Assembly (NCBI GenBank): GCA_963722585.1
Contig: CAVRNU010000005.1
Span: forward strand, 1 to 64,000
Source: KBS-96 sp963722585
GTDB taxonomy: Bacteria; Acidobacteriota; Terriglobia; Bryobacterales; Bryobacteraceae
Direction of reading: 5' to 3'
DNA: 64,000 nt
Positions 8,709-16,419 of the stretch are shown in pieces. Both the position numbers and the translations under genes were made by a program. The stretch's first letter is position 1. The number at the start of each line of letters is the position of its first letter. The notes beneath the pieces are model-generated. The model was not told the DNA's origin. It did no database searches and saw only the letters and a program-made list of their open reading frames with translations.

Positions 8709-9623
8709 TTATTCGCACTCGTCCGGTTCGGGTTCGGGATGGTGATAGAGGCCGTTCCGGTACAAGGAAAGCGGGATGCGCTCGACGTATTTTTCCTTCA
8801 GGTTTTCGCCGTACGAAACAGTTCGCAAGACAAAGCGGTCGCTATCGGGTCCGAAGTTGAAGATGAGGTGGCGGACCTGAACTCGTTCGCGCCTTGGCGC
8901 GCCATTGGCTTTCTTCCATTCCTTCTGAAACTTTTGAAGAGTGGCAAGGGCGCGCTGGTAAGCACGTTCGGCAGCATTGCGGTAACGGTTGAAGCGTTCG
9001 ACGGATCGAAGATATTCATCGGTCCACTCCCAAGCCTGAAGGTTCGCTTGATGGGCGAGAAGTTCGGTTTCTTTGCGGCGGGCACGAAGCAAGAGCCAGT
9101 AGGATTGAGCAAGCTGATCGACCAGAATGCCCTCTTGAGGGGTGTCGGCTTTGAATTGATCGAGCAGATCGGCGCGCATGTCGTCGTAATCGGCAAGCGA
9201 TTCGCCAGGGATGATGATGGATTTCGCGCAAAGGCCATGCTTTAAGGCATTGAGGCGTATCCGCTGCTTGCCGGTATCAGTTGTGGGACCGGAGCGGGCG
9301 CGGCGGGCATCTTCTTCACTAGGGATCTGGGCCCATTCTTCCCAGACCTCGGCGTCGGCGTGAGTGGTGGTGTCTTTGAGAGAGTCTCCACCCCAAAAGG
9401 CTTGGTCGAAACCGACGGTGAAATGATCGGGGACATCGGCCTCGTGTCCGTCGAGCATCTCCGGCAAACCTTTGATGAGCGTTCCTGGCGGCAGCGGGAG
9501 CGTGAGGCCGTCGGGAGTTCTCGGCTTATCGGGGTCGGGATAGGGGCGACCCTCGTACATGGACTGTTTCCGGCTGCTTTGATCGGATGAAAGCGGCTCT
9601 TCGGTTGTCGATTTCCTTGGCAA
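8709..9623 (-). CDS. Conserved hypothetical protein with GPxTxxGKxRxRxNALKHGL motif
   Basis: A 304-residue soluble protein. Residues about 110-140 carry GPTTDTGKQRIRLNALKHGL followed by IIIPGE, the signature of a widespread uncharacterised family in Acidobacteria and Planctomycetes, often found as dispersed paralogs. The C-terminal half is charged and helical (LLLRARRKETELLAHQAN, AAERAYQRALATLQKFQKEW), with likely coiled coil. The start is TTG, supported by AGGAG seven bases upstream. It sits inside the EPS locus with repeats on both sides (8635, 9780), so it may be a later arrival rather than an EPS enzyme. Its function is unknown. Confidence 0.75.
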   Translation of the reverse strand: MPRKSTTEEPLSSDQSSRKQSMYEGRPYPDPDKPRTPDGLTLPLPPGTLIKGLPEMLDGHEADVPDHFTVGFDQAFWGGDSLKDTTTHADAEVWEEWAQIPSEEDARRARSGPTTDTGKQRIRLNALKHGLCAKSIIIPGESLADYDDMRADLLDQFKADTPQEGILVDQLAQSYWLLLRARRKETELLAHQANLQAWEWTDEYLRSVERFNRYRNAAERAYQRALATLQKFQKEWKKANGAPRRERVQVRHLIFNFGPDSDRFVLRTVSYGENLKEKYVERIPLSLYRNGLYHHPEPEPDECE

Positions 9624-9779
9624 GACTGGTTCTCCTTCGTTTCGGGCGTAGTTTGCCCGAGAGAGAAAGAGTGGCAGGCGGGGAAGGGGCGGTGGAAAGA
9701 GGGCAAAGGGTAACTATTTGAGCAAAGGCTAGTTATAAATTGGGAAAAGTTGTTACTGGAGCGGGCGAGTGACAAATTC

Positions 9780-9821
9780 GGCGAGTTGAAACTCGCCGCA
9801 GCACGCTGAAGCGTGCGCCAC
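9780..9821 (-). repeat. REP family A, copy 4
   Basis: GGCGAGTTGAAACTCGCC plus GCACGCTGAAGCGTGC and GCCAC. It shows compensating changes in the first hairpin (AGTTGAAACT instead of AACTGAAGTT), which supports selection on the hairpin. It lies upstream of the KHGL-motif gene. Confidence 0.92.
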
Positions 9822-9921
9822 GCGGCGTTAACAACAATCTTGGAATTTAATCTTGTTGTGGTGGAATTGGTTACAGCGATCATGACGTGGATTGATCTGG
9901 CGCGCCTGGTATCAGGAGACT

Positions 9922-10101
9922 GTGGACGACAAGAAGAAGCCGGTGGAGAAGACGGCGAATAGTCCGGCAGCGGAGCAAACGCTGGATGCGGAACTAAAGG
10001 CTGCGTTCCCGATGAGGCAGTGGAGCTGGGAACAGCGGCGGGCCTATGAGGAAAGCTTGGATCCGGTGCTGTATGCGCATATTGTGGGCAAGAAGATTTA
10101 A
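9922..10101 (+). CDS. Small hypothetical protein
   Basis: A 59-residue, highly charged frame on the opposite strand to the EPS locus, starting at a GTG with AGGAG three bases upstream (a TTG at 9892 is an alternative). It has a lysine-rich start (VDDKKKPVEK) and an aromatic C-terminal part (RQWSWEQRRAYEESLDPVLY). It has no membrane segment and no recognised domain. It ends four bases into the convergent GT2 gene. Codon use looks coding-like, but support is modest. Confidence 0.45.
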   Translation: MDDKKKPVEKTANSPAAEQTLDAELKAAFPMRQWSWEQRRAYEESLDPVLYAHIVGKKI

Positions 10102-10946
10102 GCGGCTTTCTGAGCGGATTTGAGCGCGGAGCCGAGATGTTCGCCGGAGAGCTCGACTAGTTTCACGGAGATCATGAACTCGTAGAAGGCTTGCATGATG
10201 CTGTAATAGAGGCCGGCTCTGCCATCGAGGAAACCCCGCTTTGCGAAGTACAGGAAAAAGAATTTAAGGGCGGGGCGGAGCGGCATTCGTGTAAAAAGCT
10301 GCTTGACGGCCTTCCTGCGTAAGTTCACGTCGCCATGGAAAATGTGCCTTAGCTCTGCGCGTTCGGCTCGGCGGTACTCCTGCGCTTCGAACGACGAGTA
10401 GGAGTTGTGGCGTTCGAACCAGTGCGAGATGCCCTTGCTAAATGGATAGTGAATGAGATGGCTTTGGAGATCTTGAACGGGTCCGGCGACCTTCGTAACC
10501 GGATTGACGAGCCGTTCAAAAGAGACATAGCGGGGTTTGTAGAGGCGTGTAAGCCAGAGCGGATAGAAGCTTGCGTGTTTGAGCCAGGTGCCTAAGAAAA
10601 AATCCTTGCGGCGGAAACGATAGGCAACGGCATTGCGACCGCTGTGGATGGCTTGTTCGATTTCGAGCGCGAGGTCGGGAGGGGCGATTTCATCGGCGTC
10701 TATGTTCAGGACCCAATCATGCCGGAACGGCAGATTTTGTAATGCCCAGTTCTGGTGCTCGGACCAGTTCACGAGTTTCTTAGTGACAACGCGGCAGCCG
10801 AGATCGCGCGCGAGTTGGTGAGTATCGTCGGAGCTGCCGGAATCGACAACGATGATGTCATCGGCCCAGTGAAGGGATTCGACGCAGCGTCGAAGATTCG
10901 ATTCTTCGTTCAGCGTCATGATGAAGACGCTTACGGGGGTTTTCAA
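10098..10946 (-). CDS. Family 2 glycosyltransferase (WaaE/KdtX-like)
   Basis: A 282-residue GT-A enzyme of the WaaE/KdtX-like GT2 subgroup. Seen in the sequence are the N-terminal strand VSVFIMTLNEESNL, the nucleotide-binding VVDSGSSDDT, and the metal-binding DxD-type NIDADE near residue 84. It would transfer a sugar from a nucleotide sugar to the lipid-linked EPS unit. The start is a TTG that overlaps the stop of the upstream acetyltransferase (TTGA), with GGAGG eight bases before it, so the two are translationally coupled. A weakly hydrophobic C-terminal stretch could associate with the membrane. Confidence 0.88.
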   Translation of the reverse strand: MKTPVSVFIMTLNEESNLRRCVESLHWADDIIVVDSGSSDDTHQLARDLGCRVVTKKLVNWSEHQNWALQNLPFRHDWVLNIDADEIAPPDLALEIEQAIHSGRNAVAYRFRRKDFFLGTWLKHASFYPLWLTRLYKPRYVSFERLVNPVTKVAGPVQDLQSHLIHYPFSKGISHWFERHNSYSSFEAQEYRRAERAELRHIFHGDVNLRRKAVKQLFTRMPLRPALKFFFLYFAKRGFLDGRAGLYYSIMQAFYEFMISVKLVELSGEHLGSALKSAQKAA

Positions 10947-11518
10947 GATAGATTCCTCCGGGAAATGATTCGTGCCGGATTACCGCCAACGACCATCCAG
11001 GGTTCGACGTTTTTGTAAGCGCAGGAATTCGCGCCGACTACGGCTCCTTCGCCGACCGTGACGCCAGGACCGATGTAGGCACGGGCGGCAACCCAGGCCT
11101 GGCGCTCAATGGTGATTGGTTTCGAGAATAGGGGAAAACTGCGGTCGTTGAAATCGTGGCTGGCGGAGCACAGGTAGCTGTGTTGCGAGACGATGGCGTA
11201 TTCACCGAGTTCGATGTGCGCGACGTTGTAGCAGTCCACGTTATTGGCGAGGCAACTGTGCGCCGCCATTTTGAGATTCCAGGGCGCCCAGATTTTACAC
11301 TTTGGATAGGGGTGCGCGGTGGGGTGAATGTCGGCGCCGAAGAGCCGCAGCAGAAGGACGCGAAGCCGGTGGGCGATGTTCGGCGTGGGACGGTAGAGGA
11401 GTGCGTAGCAGATTGACCAGAGCACGCGAACGATCTGGTTTGAGAGCGAGTGGGGGTTGGCGGCGAATTGATCGGCGTAAAGAGGCGAGTTGACGGCGTT
11501 GAGCGATCGGGGGTGCAT
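10943..11518 (-). CDS. WcaF-like acyltransferase (left-handed beta-helix)
   Basis: A 191-residue hexapeptide-repeat acetyltransferase of the colanic-acid WcaF/WcaB type, predicted to O-acetylate an EPS sugar using acetyl-CoA. After an N-terminal helix come hexapeptide turns (CLANNVDCYNVAHIELGEYA, WVAARAYIGPGVTVGEGAVV) and the C-terminal WMVVGGNPARII loop typical of this group. A catalytic-histidine candidate lies in the SHDFNDR loop. The ATG at 11518 is used because the longer frame runs into the repeat at 11531. It is followed by a coupled GT2 gene. Confidence 0.88.
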   Translation of the reverse strand: MHPRSLNAVNSPLYADQFAANPHSLSNQIVRVLWSICYALLYRPTPNIAHRLRVLLLRLFGADIHPTAHPYPKCKIWAPWNLKMAAHSCLANNVDCYNVAHIELGEYAIVSQHSYLCSASHDFNDRSFPLFSKPITIERQAWVAARAYIGPGVTVGEGAVVGANSCAYKNVEPWMVVGGNPARIISRRNLS

Positions 11519-11530
11519 GAGTTTAAAGGG

Positions 11531-11570
11531 GGCGGGACTAAAGTCCCGCGCAGGCTGAAGCCTGCCCCAC
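11531..11570 (-). repeat. REP family A variant, copy 5
   Basis: GGCGGGACTAAAGTCCCGC followed by GCAGGCTGAAGCCTGC and CCCAC. Both stems are retained with different bases from the other copies. It stands between the GT4 gene and the acetyltransferase gene. Confidence 0.85.
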
Positions 11571-11573
11571 AAG

Positions 11574-12740
11574 TTAGTTGCGGGTTGCCGGGTTCAGCTC
11601 GAAGGCGCGCAGGACGTCGTCGGCGGTGTGCTTGGCTTGAAACTCGCGCTCGAATAATTGGCGGGCGTGATTACCCATCAACTCGCGCTCGGGCTTAGGT
11701 AGGCCGCACCAATGTTCGAGGAGCTTCAGCGTTCCATCCACCGTGTCCGCGGCAACGAAACCTGCTCCGGCTTTCAGAATCGAGTGGTAGATGTTGACTT
11801 TGTCGGAGATCAGCACGGGCCGGCCCTGCGAGAGGGATTCAGCTACGGTAAGCCCGAAGTTCTCCATGTGCGAAGGGAGAACGAAAGCATCGGCCAAGTT
11901 ATAGAGGAACCAGCGCTCTTCGCCAAAAACGGGTCCAGTCCACGTTAACTTGTCGGCGATGCCACGCGAAGCAGCGAGCTTCTGGAGTTGCGCGACCGAT
12001 CCAGTCTGGTCCGGGCCGGCGATGACGAGATGGGCGCGCGGGAACTGGCCGGCGACGCGCGCCGCGGCCTCGATCAGCATGTCGCAGCCCTTCTTGGGAT
12101 GAATGCGGCCGAGGAACAGGATGACGTCTTTGTCTTGCAAGGTTTCTTTAAGGGGTGTGAGGCGGCCCTGATACAGTGCCGGATTTGCAGTAGGCGGGTT
12201 GATGCCATAGCGCACGACCATGCGATTGCCGACGGTGGGACGATAGCTGGTGTTCGCTAAACGCAGCTCTTCTTCGCAGGTGAAGAGAGTGGCGACGGCA
12301 CGCGAGAGCACAGGCGCGGCGATTGCGCGGTAGAAGAGACTTTTCTTGATGTGCTTGATGGGGAAGTTGCGGATGAAGTAGGGATCGAGCATGCCGTGCG
12401 AGAACACAACATAGGGATGCTTTCCGTCCCAGGCAAAGCGCATTGCGACGTTGGGGACGGTCCAGATACCGTGGAAGATGCTTCCGTCGTATTGCGATTG
12501 GTTTTGCTTGAGAAATTTGAGGAGCGCGGGCTGCAGGAGGTCGTCGGGGTTGCCGGAGGAGCGACCCAAGCAGATGGGCTCGAATGAGAGTTTTTTGTTC
12601 CACGGGGCGTTGGGGGGGTCGAGAGTGACGAGGTGATAGATGTGCCCTTTAGCGGTGAGGTTTTTGTTGAGCTGAATGGCGCACTCAACCGGACCGCCAT
12701 GGGCGGGATTGAGAGTGGTGATTACGGACATTAGTTTCAT
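11574..12740 (-). CDS. GT4 family glycosyltransferase
   Basis: A 388-residue retaining glycosyltransferase with two Rossmann-like domains. The N-terminal acceptor domain begins MKLMSVITTLNPAHGGP with the glycine-rich loop GGP. The C-terminal donor domain carries VILFLGRIHPKKGCDMLIEA and the E-x7-E motif in MENFGLTVAES, which contacts the nucleotide sugar. It acts at the cytoplasmic membrane face in EPS repeat assembly. Alternative starts at 12758 and 12731 exist. Its stop lies three bases before repeat copy 5. The sugar specificity cannot be predicted. Confidence 0.88.
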   Translation of the reverse strand: MKLMSVITTLNPAHGGPVECAIQLNKNLTAKGHIYHLVTLDPPNAPWNKKLSFEPICLGRSSGNPDDLLQPALLKFLKQNQSQYDGSIFHGIWTVPNVAMRFAWDGKHPYVVFSHGMLDPYFIRNFPIKHIKKSLFYRAIAAPVLSRAVATLFTCEEELRLANTSYRPTVGNRMVVRYGINPPTANPALYQGRLTPLKETLQDKDVILFLGRIHPKKGCDMLIEAAARVAGQFPRAHLVIAGPDQTGSVAQLQKLAASRGIADKLTWTGPVFGEERWFLYNLADAFVLPSHMENFGLTVAESLSQGRPVLISDKVNIYHSILKAGAGFVAADTVDGTLKLLEHWCGLPKPERELMGNHARQLFEREFQAKHTADDVLRAFELNPATRN

Positions 12741-12872
12741 AGATTTTGCTGAATACATTAAGGGGATTCACGGCCGGTGTCTGGTGCCGCTCCTGCGCAC
12801 AGGCTTGGCGCGTCTCTCTTACCGAGCTCTGAGACTAGCATCGCTAGTTTGTCGCGGGTTGCTTGAAGACCC

Positions 12873-13658
12873 CTAGCGGGCAAGTAGGTATTGCAACTGC
12901 CGCACCGGACTGAGCCGGTGTGCCCATTTCAAGGCAGAGCTAACTAATGTGGAGGGTTCGGGGATTCCTGCCGCATAGATCTTGCGCGCTATACGATGCT
13001 TATCCAGGGCGTATTGAGTGGCGAACCGCTGCGATCCGGTGATTGAGGCTGGATAAATTCGAAAGTCGCCTAGGATCTTACGGGTTCGGAAGAACGAGGC
13101 CTTTGCAAGGGCAAGATCCACAGCGAATTCACCGTCCCAGGAGGTTCGATTTCCAACGTTAAAGCCTTTGGTCCGCTCGAAGGCGGTTCGCCGGAAGAAG
13201 GTTCCCTGTTGAAACACGTTGCAGGCTCCAACGGCGTAGCGCTGGACGTCGAAGTGGTCACTTACCCGCGCCCGCCTTGAAGCCTTGCCATCTTCGTCGA
13301 TTATGGCAATCGCTCCCAACAAGACCTCGATTGAGGGATGTTGATCAAAAAACCGGCGAACCCACCTGAGGGAGTCTGACCGGAGACGATCGTCGGCGTT
13401 TATGTAGCCAAGTACATCACAGTCTTGACAATGAGAAAAGCCTTTATTCAGACCGTCAGCGGGTCCTTTGTCTGGTTCTTGGATAAGAACGTCGATCTTC
13501 GCGACGTATTTGCTGAGGATTTGCGGCGTTGCATCTGTGCTTCCTGCATCGACGACAACATACTTAATGGGCGTCTCTCGAGACGCGATCAGAGTTGATT
13601 CAATCGCTTCTTTAATGAATTCTGCTTGGTTGTATGAGATTGTTACAATGCCAATCAT
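12873..13658 (-). CDS. Family 2 glycosyltransferase
   Basis: A 261-residue GT-A glycosyltransferase. The N-terminal strand IGIVTISYNQAEFIKEAIES, the nucleotide-binding VVDAGSTDAT and the metal-site INADD near residue 90 are intact, followed by the acceptor-domain loop FQQGTFFRRTAFE. The ATG overlaps the stop of the upstream polymerase gene (ATGA), so the two are translationally coupled. The 130 bases between this gene and the GT4 gene downstream contain only imperfect palindromes. It is likely to add one residue of the EPS repeat unit. Confidence 0.88.
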   Translation of the reverse strand: MIGIVTISYNQAEFIKEAIESTLIASRETPIKYVVVDAGSTDATPQILSKYVAKIDVLIQEPDKGPADGLNKGFSHCQDCDVLGYINADDRLRSDSLRWVRRFFDQHPSIEVLLGAIAIIDEDGKASRRARVSDHFDVQRYAVGACNVFQQGTFFRRTAFERTKGFNVGNRTSWDGEFAVDLALAKASFFRTRKILGDFRIYPASITGSQRFATQYALDKHRIARKIYAAGIPEPSTLVSSALKWAHRLSPVRQLQYLLAR

Positions 13659-14968
13659 ATTCTAGCCAGTCTTCTCGAACGGCTAGGCGTTAACTGGCTG
13701 GCCGAACGTATTGCAGCCAAGACCCTGTCTCCGTATTGATTTGCGAACAGTGCCGCCGTTCCAAGGGAGATTGTGATTCGGTGAATGCCAGCAAATGGAC
13801 TCATCATTAGGTCCCAGCAAGCCACCGCCATTAGCGTTATGAAGAGCGGAGAGATTGGCAACGAGCTATCCTTCAGCATCTGGCGCGGAATTTCCTGAAC
13901 AATCTTTCCGATCAGCAAGAAGAACAGGAGCGCTCCAAGGATGCCGCCTTCAAACCAGGTTTGGAGGACAGCGGAATGCCCTGCGGATATGTCAGCACTT
14001 CCTGGCGGTTCGCTATGGCCGGTCAGTTCTGCATACCTACCAGCGATCGCAGCCTGCATATCTGCTGAGTAGAACCACGAACCGTGGCCAATGATTGGCG
14101 AATGCGCGATTTCGCCAATCGCCACTTCGATGTCTGCCCTTCTCCCCGCATTAGACTCTGCTTGCCGCTCGCTGTAATCGCTCAACGCAAGCCGGTACCC
14201 GGCGTACAGTCCACCAGCGACCAACAGGCCGACTAAAAAGACTGGCAAGAAGCCGGTTTTCTTACGAACCGCCTTCGGCAGCCGGGCGAAAACGAACGCA
14301 GCAACCATAATGGAGATGCCGCCGGCATTTCGGCAATCCAGGGCCAGGTTTAGGATGCCGGCGCAAAGCAGCACTAGCGATCCAGGTATCGCCGGCAGGA
14401 ACGTAGCCAGCACTGCGGCCGCAATGGCTAGTGGAACAGCGCCGTCGAACTTCCATACAAACTTATCGCCGAGCATAAGGGCTGAAAGTACGCTGCTCAC
14501 AGCAAATCCTAGCGCAATCTTGTCTAGTCGTTTGATGACCGGATTTGCGAAGCACACAAGGGCGAGAATGTTGACCACCGTCACAGCCAGCCGTGCCCAA
14601 CCGCGAATGTAGTTCTCGGCAGGCGTCTGCAGGATCAGGTCTGTCGCGACATACCCTATGGCTGTCAAGAACATTGCAATAACCAGACTTTTCAATCTCC
14701 AGCTCGTTATTGTCTTTTCGAGCTTTCGGGATACTACGTATGCAATCAGCAGCAGCAAGGATAAAGCCTCCCCCGCGTAGACCGGATTCGACGTTGTTAT
14801 GGGAATGCCGAAGGCAACGCCCAGCACGAGCGCCAGAACCGTATCAATCGAGGAGAATAGCGCCCGCTTGGCCGCAAGCCTAGCCGGCTGACTCTCATGT
14901 CTGCGGGCAAAGCGGAAATTCTCGGCCTTCAGTGCAGTGGAATTCATAACGCAAGGAGCTTTGGTCAT
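13655..14968 (-). CDS. O-antigen ligase/polymerase-like membrane protein (Wzy type)
   Basis: A 437-residue polytopic membrane protein with about ten to twelve hydrophobic segments. A long periplasmic loop in the second half ends in HSAVLQTWFEGGILGALLFF, the HSxxLxxWxExGxxG pattern of the Wzy_C/O-antigen ligase family. In this setting it is most likely the EPS polymerase that joins flipped repeat units in the periplasm. The first Met is at 14968; a second at 14947 is possible, and neither has a strong ribosome binding site. It is coupled to the downstream GT2 gene. Confidence 0.85.
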   Translation of the reverse strand: MTKAPCVMNSTALKAENFRFARRHESQPARLAAKRALFSSIDTVLALVLGVAFGIPITTSNPVYAGEALSLLLLIAYVVSRKLEKTITSWRLKSLVIAMFLTAIGYVATDLILQTPAENYIRGWARLAVTVVNILALVCFANPVIKRLDKIALGFAVSSVLSALMLGDKFVWKFDGAVPLAIAAAVLATFLPAIPGSLVLLCAGILNLALDCRNAGGISIMVAAFVFARLPKAVRKKTGFLPVFLVGLLVAGGLYAGYRLALSDYSERQAESNAGRRADIEVAIGEIAHSPIIGHGSWFYSADMQAAIAGRYAELTGHSEPPGSADISAGHSAVLQTWFEGGILGALLFFLLIGKIVQEIPRQMLKDSSLPISPLFITLMAVACWDLMMSPFAGIHRITISLGTAALFANQYGDRVLAAIRSASQLTPSRSRRLARI

Positions 14969-15029
14969 TTCCCTAGTCGTTTGAGCGGCGGAGCCCGACT
15001 GGAACGAGTGATCGTTGTTGGGTGTCAGC

Positions 15030-16382
15030 TTATGATGCGAACGAGGTGAGCGGCTTCTGATTTTGCCTTTGCTGCCACATCAGAACCGCGCCACCTGCGG
15101 CCAGTCCAAGCGAAGCCGACACCACTAGATTCAGCGCAGAAAGGGAATGAGCAAAAATGATGATGACTGCAGCTATAGTGATGTTTGTTAGTGCTTGGGC
15201 GGCGTTGGCCTTGAATATGCTCGCGACCTGCCCGAGGCCTAGAAGCACATAGTAGGCGGGAACTCCGAAGGCACTAGCTAAGACTCCGAGCGCCATGCCT
15301 CGGAAGCAGGTCGTCATGGCCGGATCGAAACGCTTTCCCAACCAGATTCTAAGCACCGGGTCGGCGCATAAGGCTACGAGGAGAAATACTGGCGCTGCGC
15401 CTAACACGAGTCGAAAGGCCCGAGCGTGGAGTTGTCTTATCCGCTGATTCGCCTGTGTTCCATCCGAGGCTGCCAACGAGCTCACTTCGGCCACCAAGGC
15501 ACGCTGCGGACTCTCAAATAGCGACCGCATTCGCATGCAGCTATTGAATGGAATGTCGTACATCGGTATTAGGCCGACACCGCCGAATCGGGCGAGTAGG
15601 CCACGGTTGATTGGCGTTAGCAGTAGGTTCATCAGGGCACTGCCAAACATCCAACCGCCTATGTTCATCAGCCCGCCGGCATGTCTCAATCGAACACCTC
15701 GCAGACCCAATAGGAAGTGCTTTGTAATGTACGTGCTGCATAGTGAGCTGATGAGGTGCGCAGTGGCGTAACCGGCAAGGTTTCCGAGCAATAGCGCCCG
15801 CAATCCACCTCCGAGTGCTAGAAATATTAGCGAGAACCCGAGGGCGAAAACCTGCGCTGCGGTTTGACACGCCGAACACAGGTCGAGCCTGCCCAGGCCG
15901 TTTAGAGTCGCATTAGAAATATCGACAACGAATAAATAGACGGAGAACACCGCGACCAGTGGGAGTAAATCGACAACAACGGCGGTATTCGTCACCGAGA
16001 GGTGGAGCAAGCTGGCTACCTGATAGCGAAGGGCGATCACAACGGTCACAACGGCAAAGCCGGTTAGAAGGACGAGGCCACAGGCGGCGCTGACGTACGC
16101 CTTCACCTCGGATACGTTGCGAGTTACCCAGAGTTCGGCAACCTTCTTCGTTACTGCCTGTGAGATACCGAGATTGCCTATCTGGGAGAAAGCCACAACG
16201 GTAGAGAGGATGAGCCACATTCCATATTGCTCGTAGCCCAAACGCCTCAGGTAGATCGCGTAAGAGACCGCCATCACTGCGGCGGAGACGGCCGTGAGGC
16301 AACAGCCGACAAGCATGTTCCGCCTTAGCTGGCTCCTGAATACACTACTGCACCCGCCCTTCAGCTTTGTGAAAGTCTGCAT
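15030..16382 (-). CDS. Wzx-type polysaccharide flippase
   Basis: A 450-residue MOP-superfamily membrane protein with about 12-14 hydrophobic segments, beginning with a basic N-terminus and LVGCCLTAVSAAVMAVSYAI. The conserved cytoplasmic loop after the first segments (YEQYGMWLILSTVVAFSQIG, NLGISQAVTKKVAE) is typical of Wzx/RfbX flippases, which move undecaprenyl-linked repeat units across the inner membrane. It lies between wzc and wzy, the usual Wzx/Wzy-dependent order. Confidence 0.88.
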   Translation of the reverse strand: MQTFTKLKGGCSSVFRSQLRRNMLVGCCLTAVSAAVMAVSYAIYLRRLGYEQYGMWLILSTVVAFSQIGNLGISQAVTKKVAELWVTRNVSEVKAYVSAACGLVLLTGFAVVTVVIALRYQVASLLHLSVTNTAVVVDLLPLVAVFSVYLFVVDISNATLNGLGRLDLCSACQTAAQVFALGFSLIFLALGGGLRALLLGNLAGYATAHLISSLCSTYITKHFLLGLRGVRLRHAGGLMNIGGWMFGSALMNLLLTPINRGLLARFGGVGLIPMYDIPFNSCMRMRSLFESPQRALVAEVSSLAASDGTQANQRIRQLHARAFRLVLGAAPVFLLVALCADPVLRIWLGKRFDPAMTTCFRGMALGVLASAFGVPAYYVLLGLGQVASIFKANAAQALTNITIAAVIIIFAHSLSALNLVVSASLGLAAGGAVLMWQQRQNQKPLTSFAS

Positions 16383-16419
16383 TGGCGCTCTGGGTTTATT
16401 GATTCGTGGTTATGCGTAC

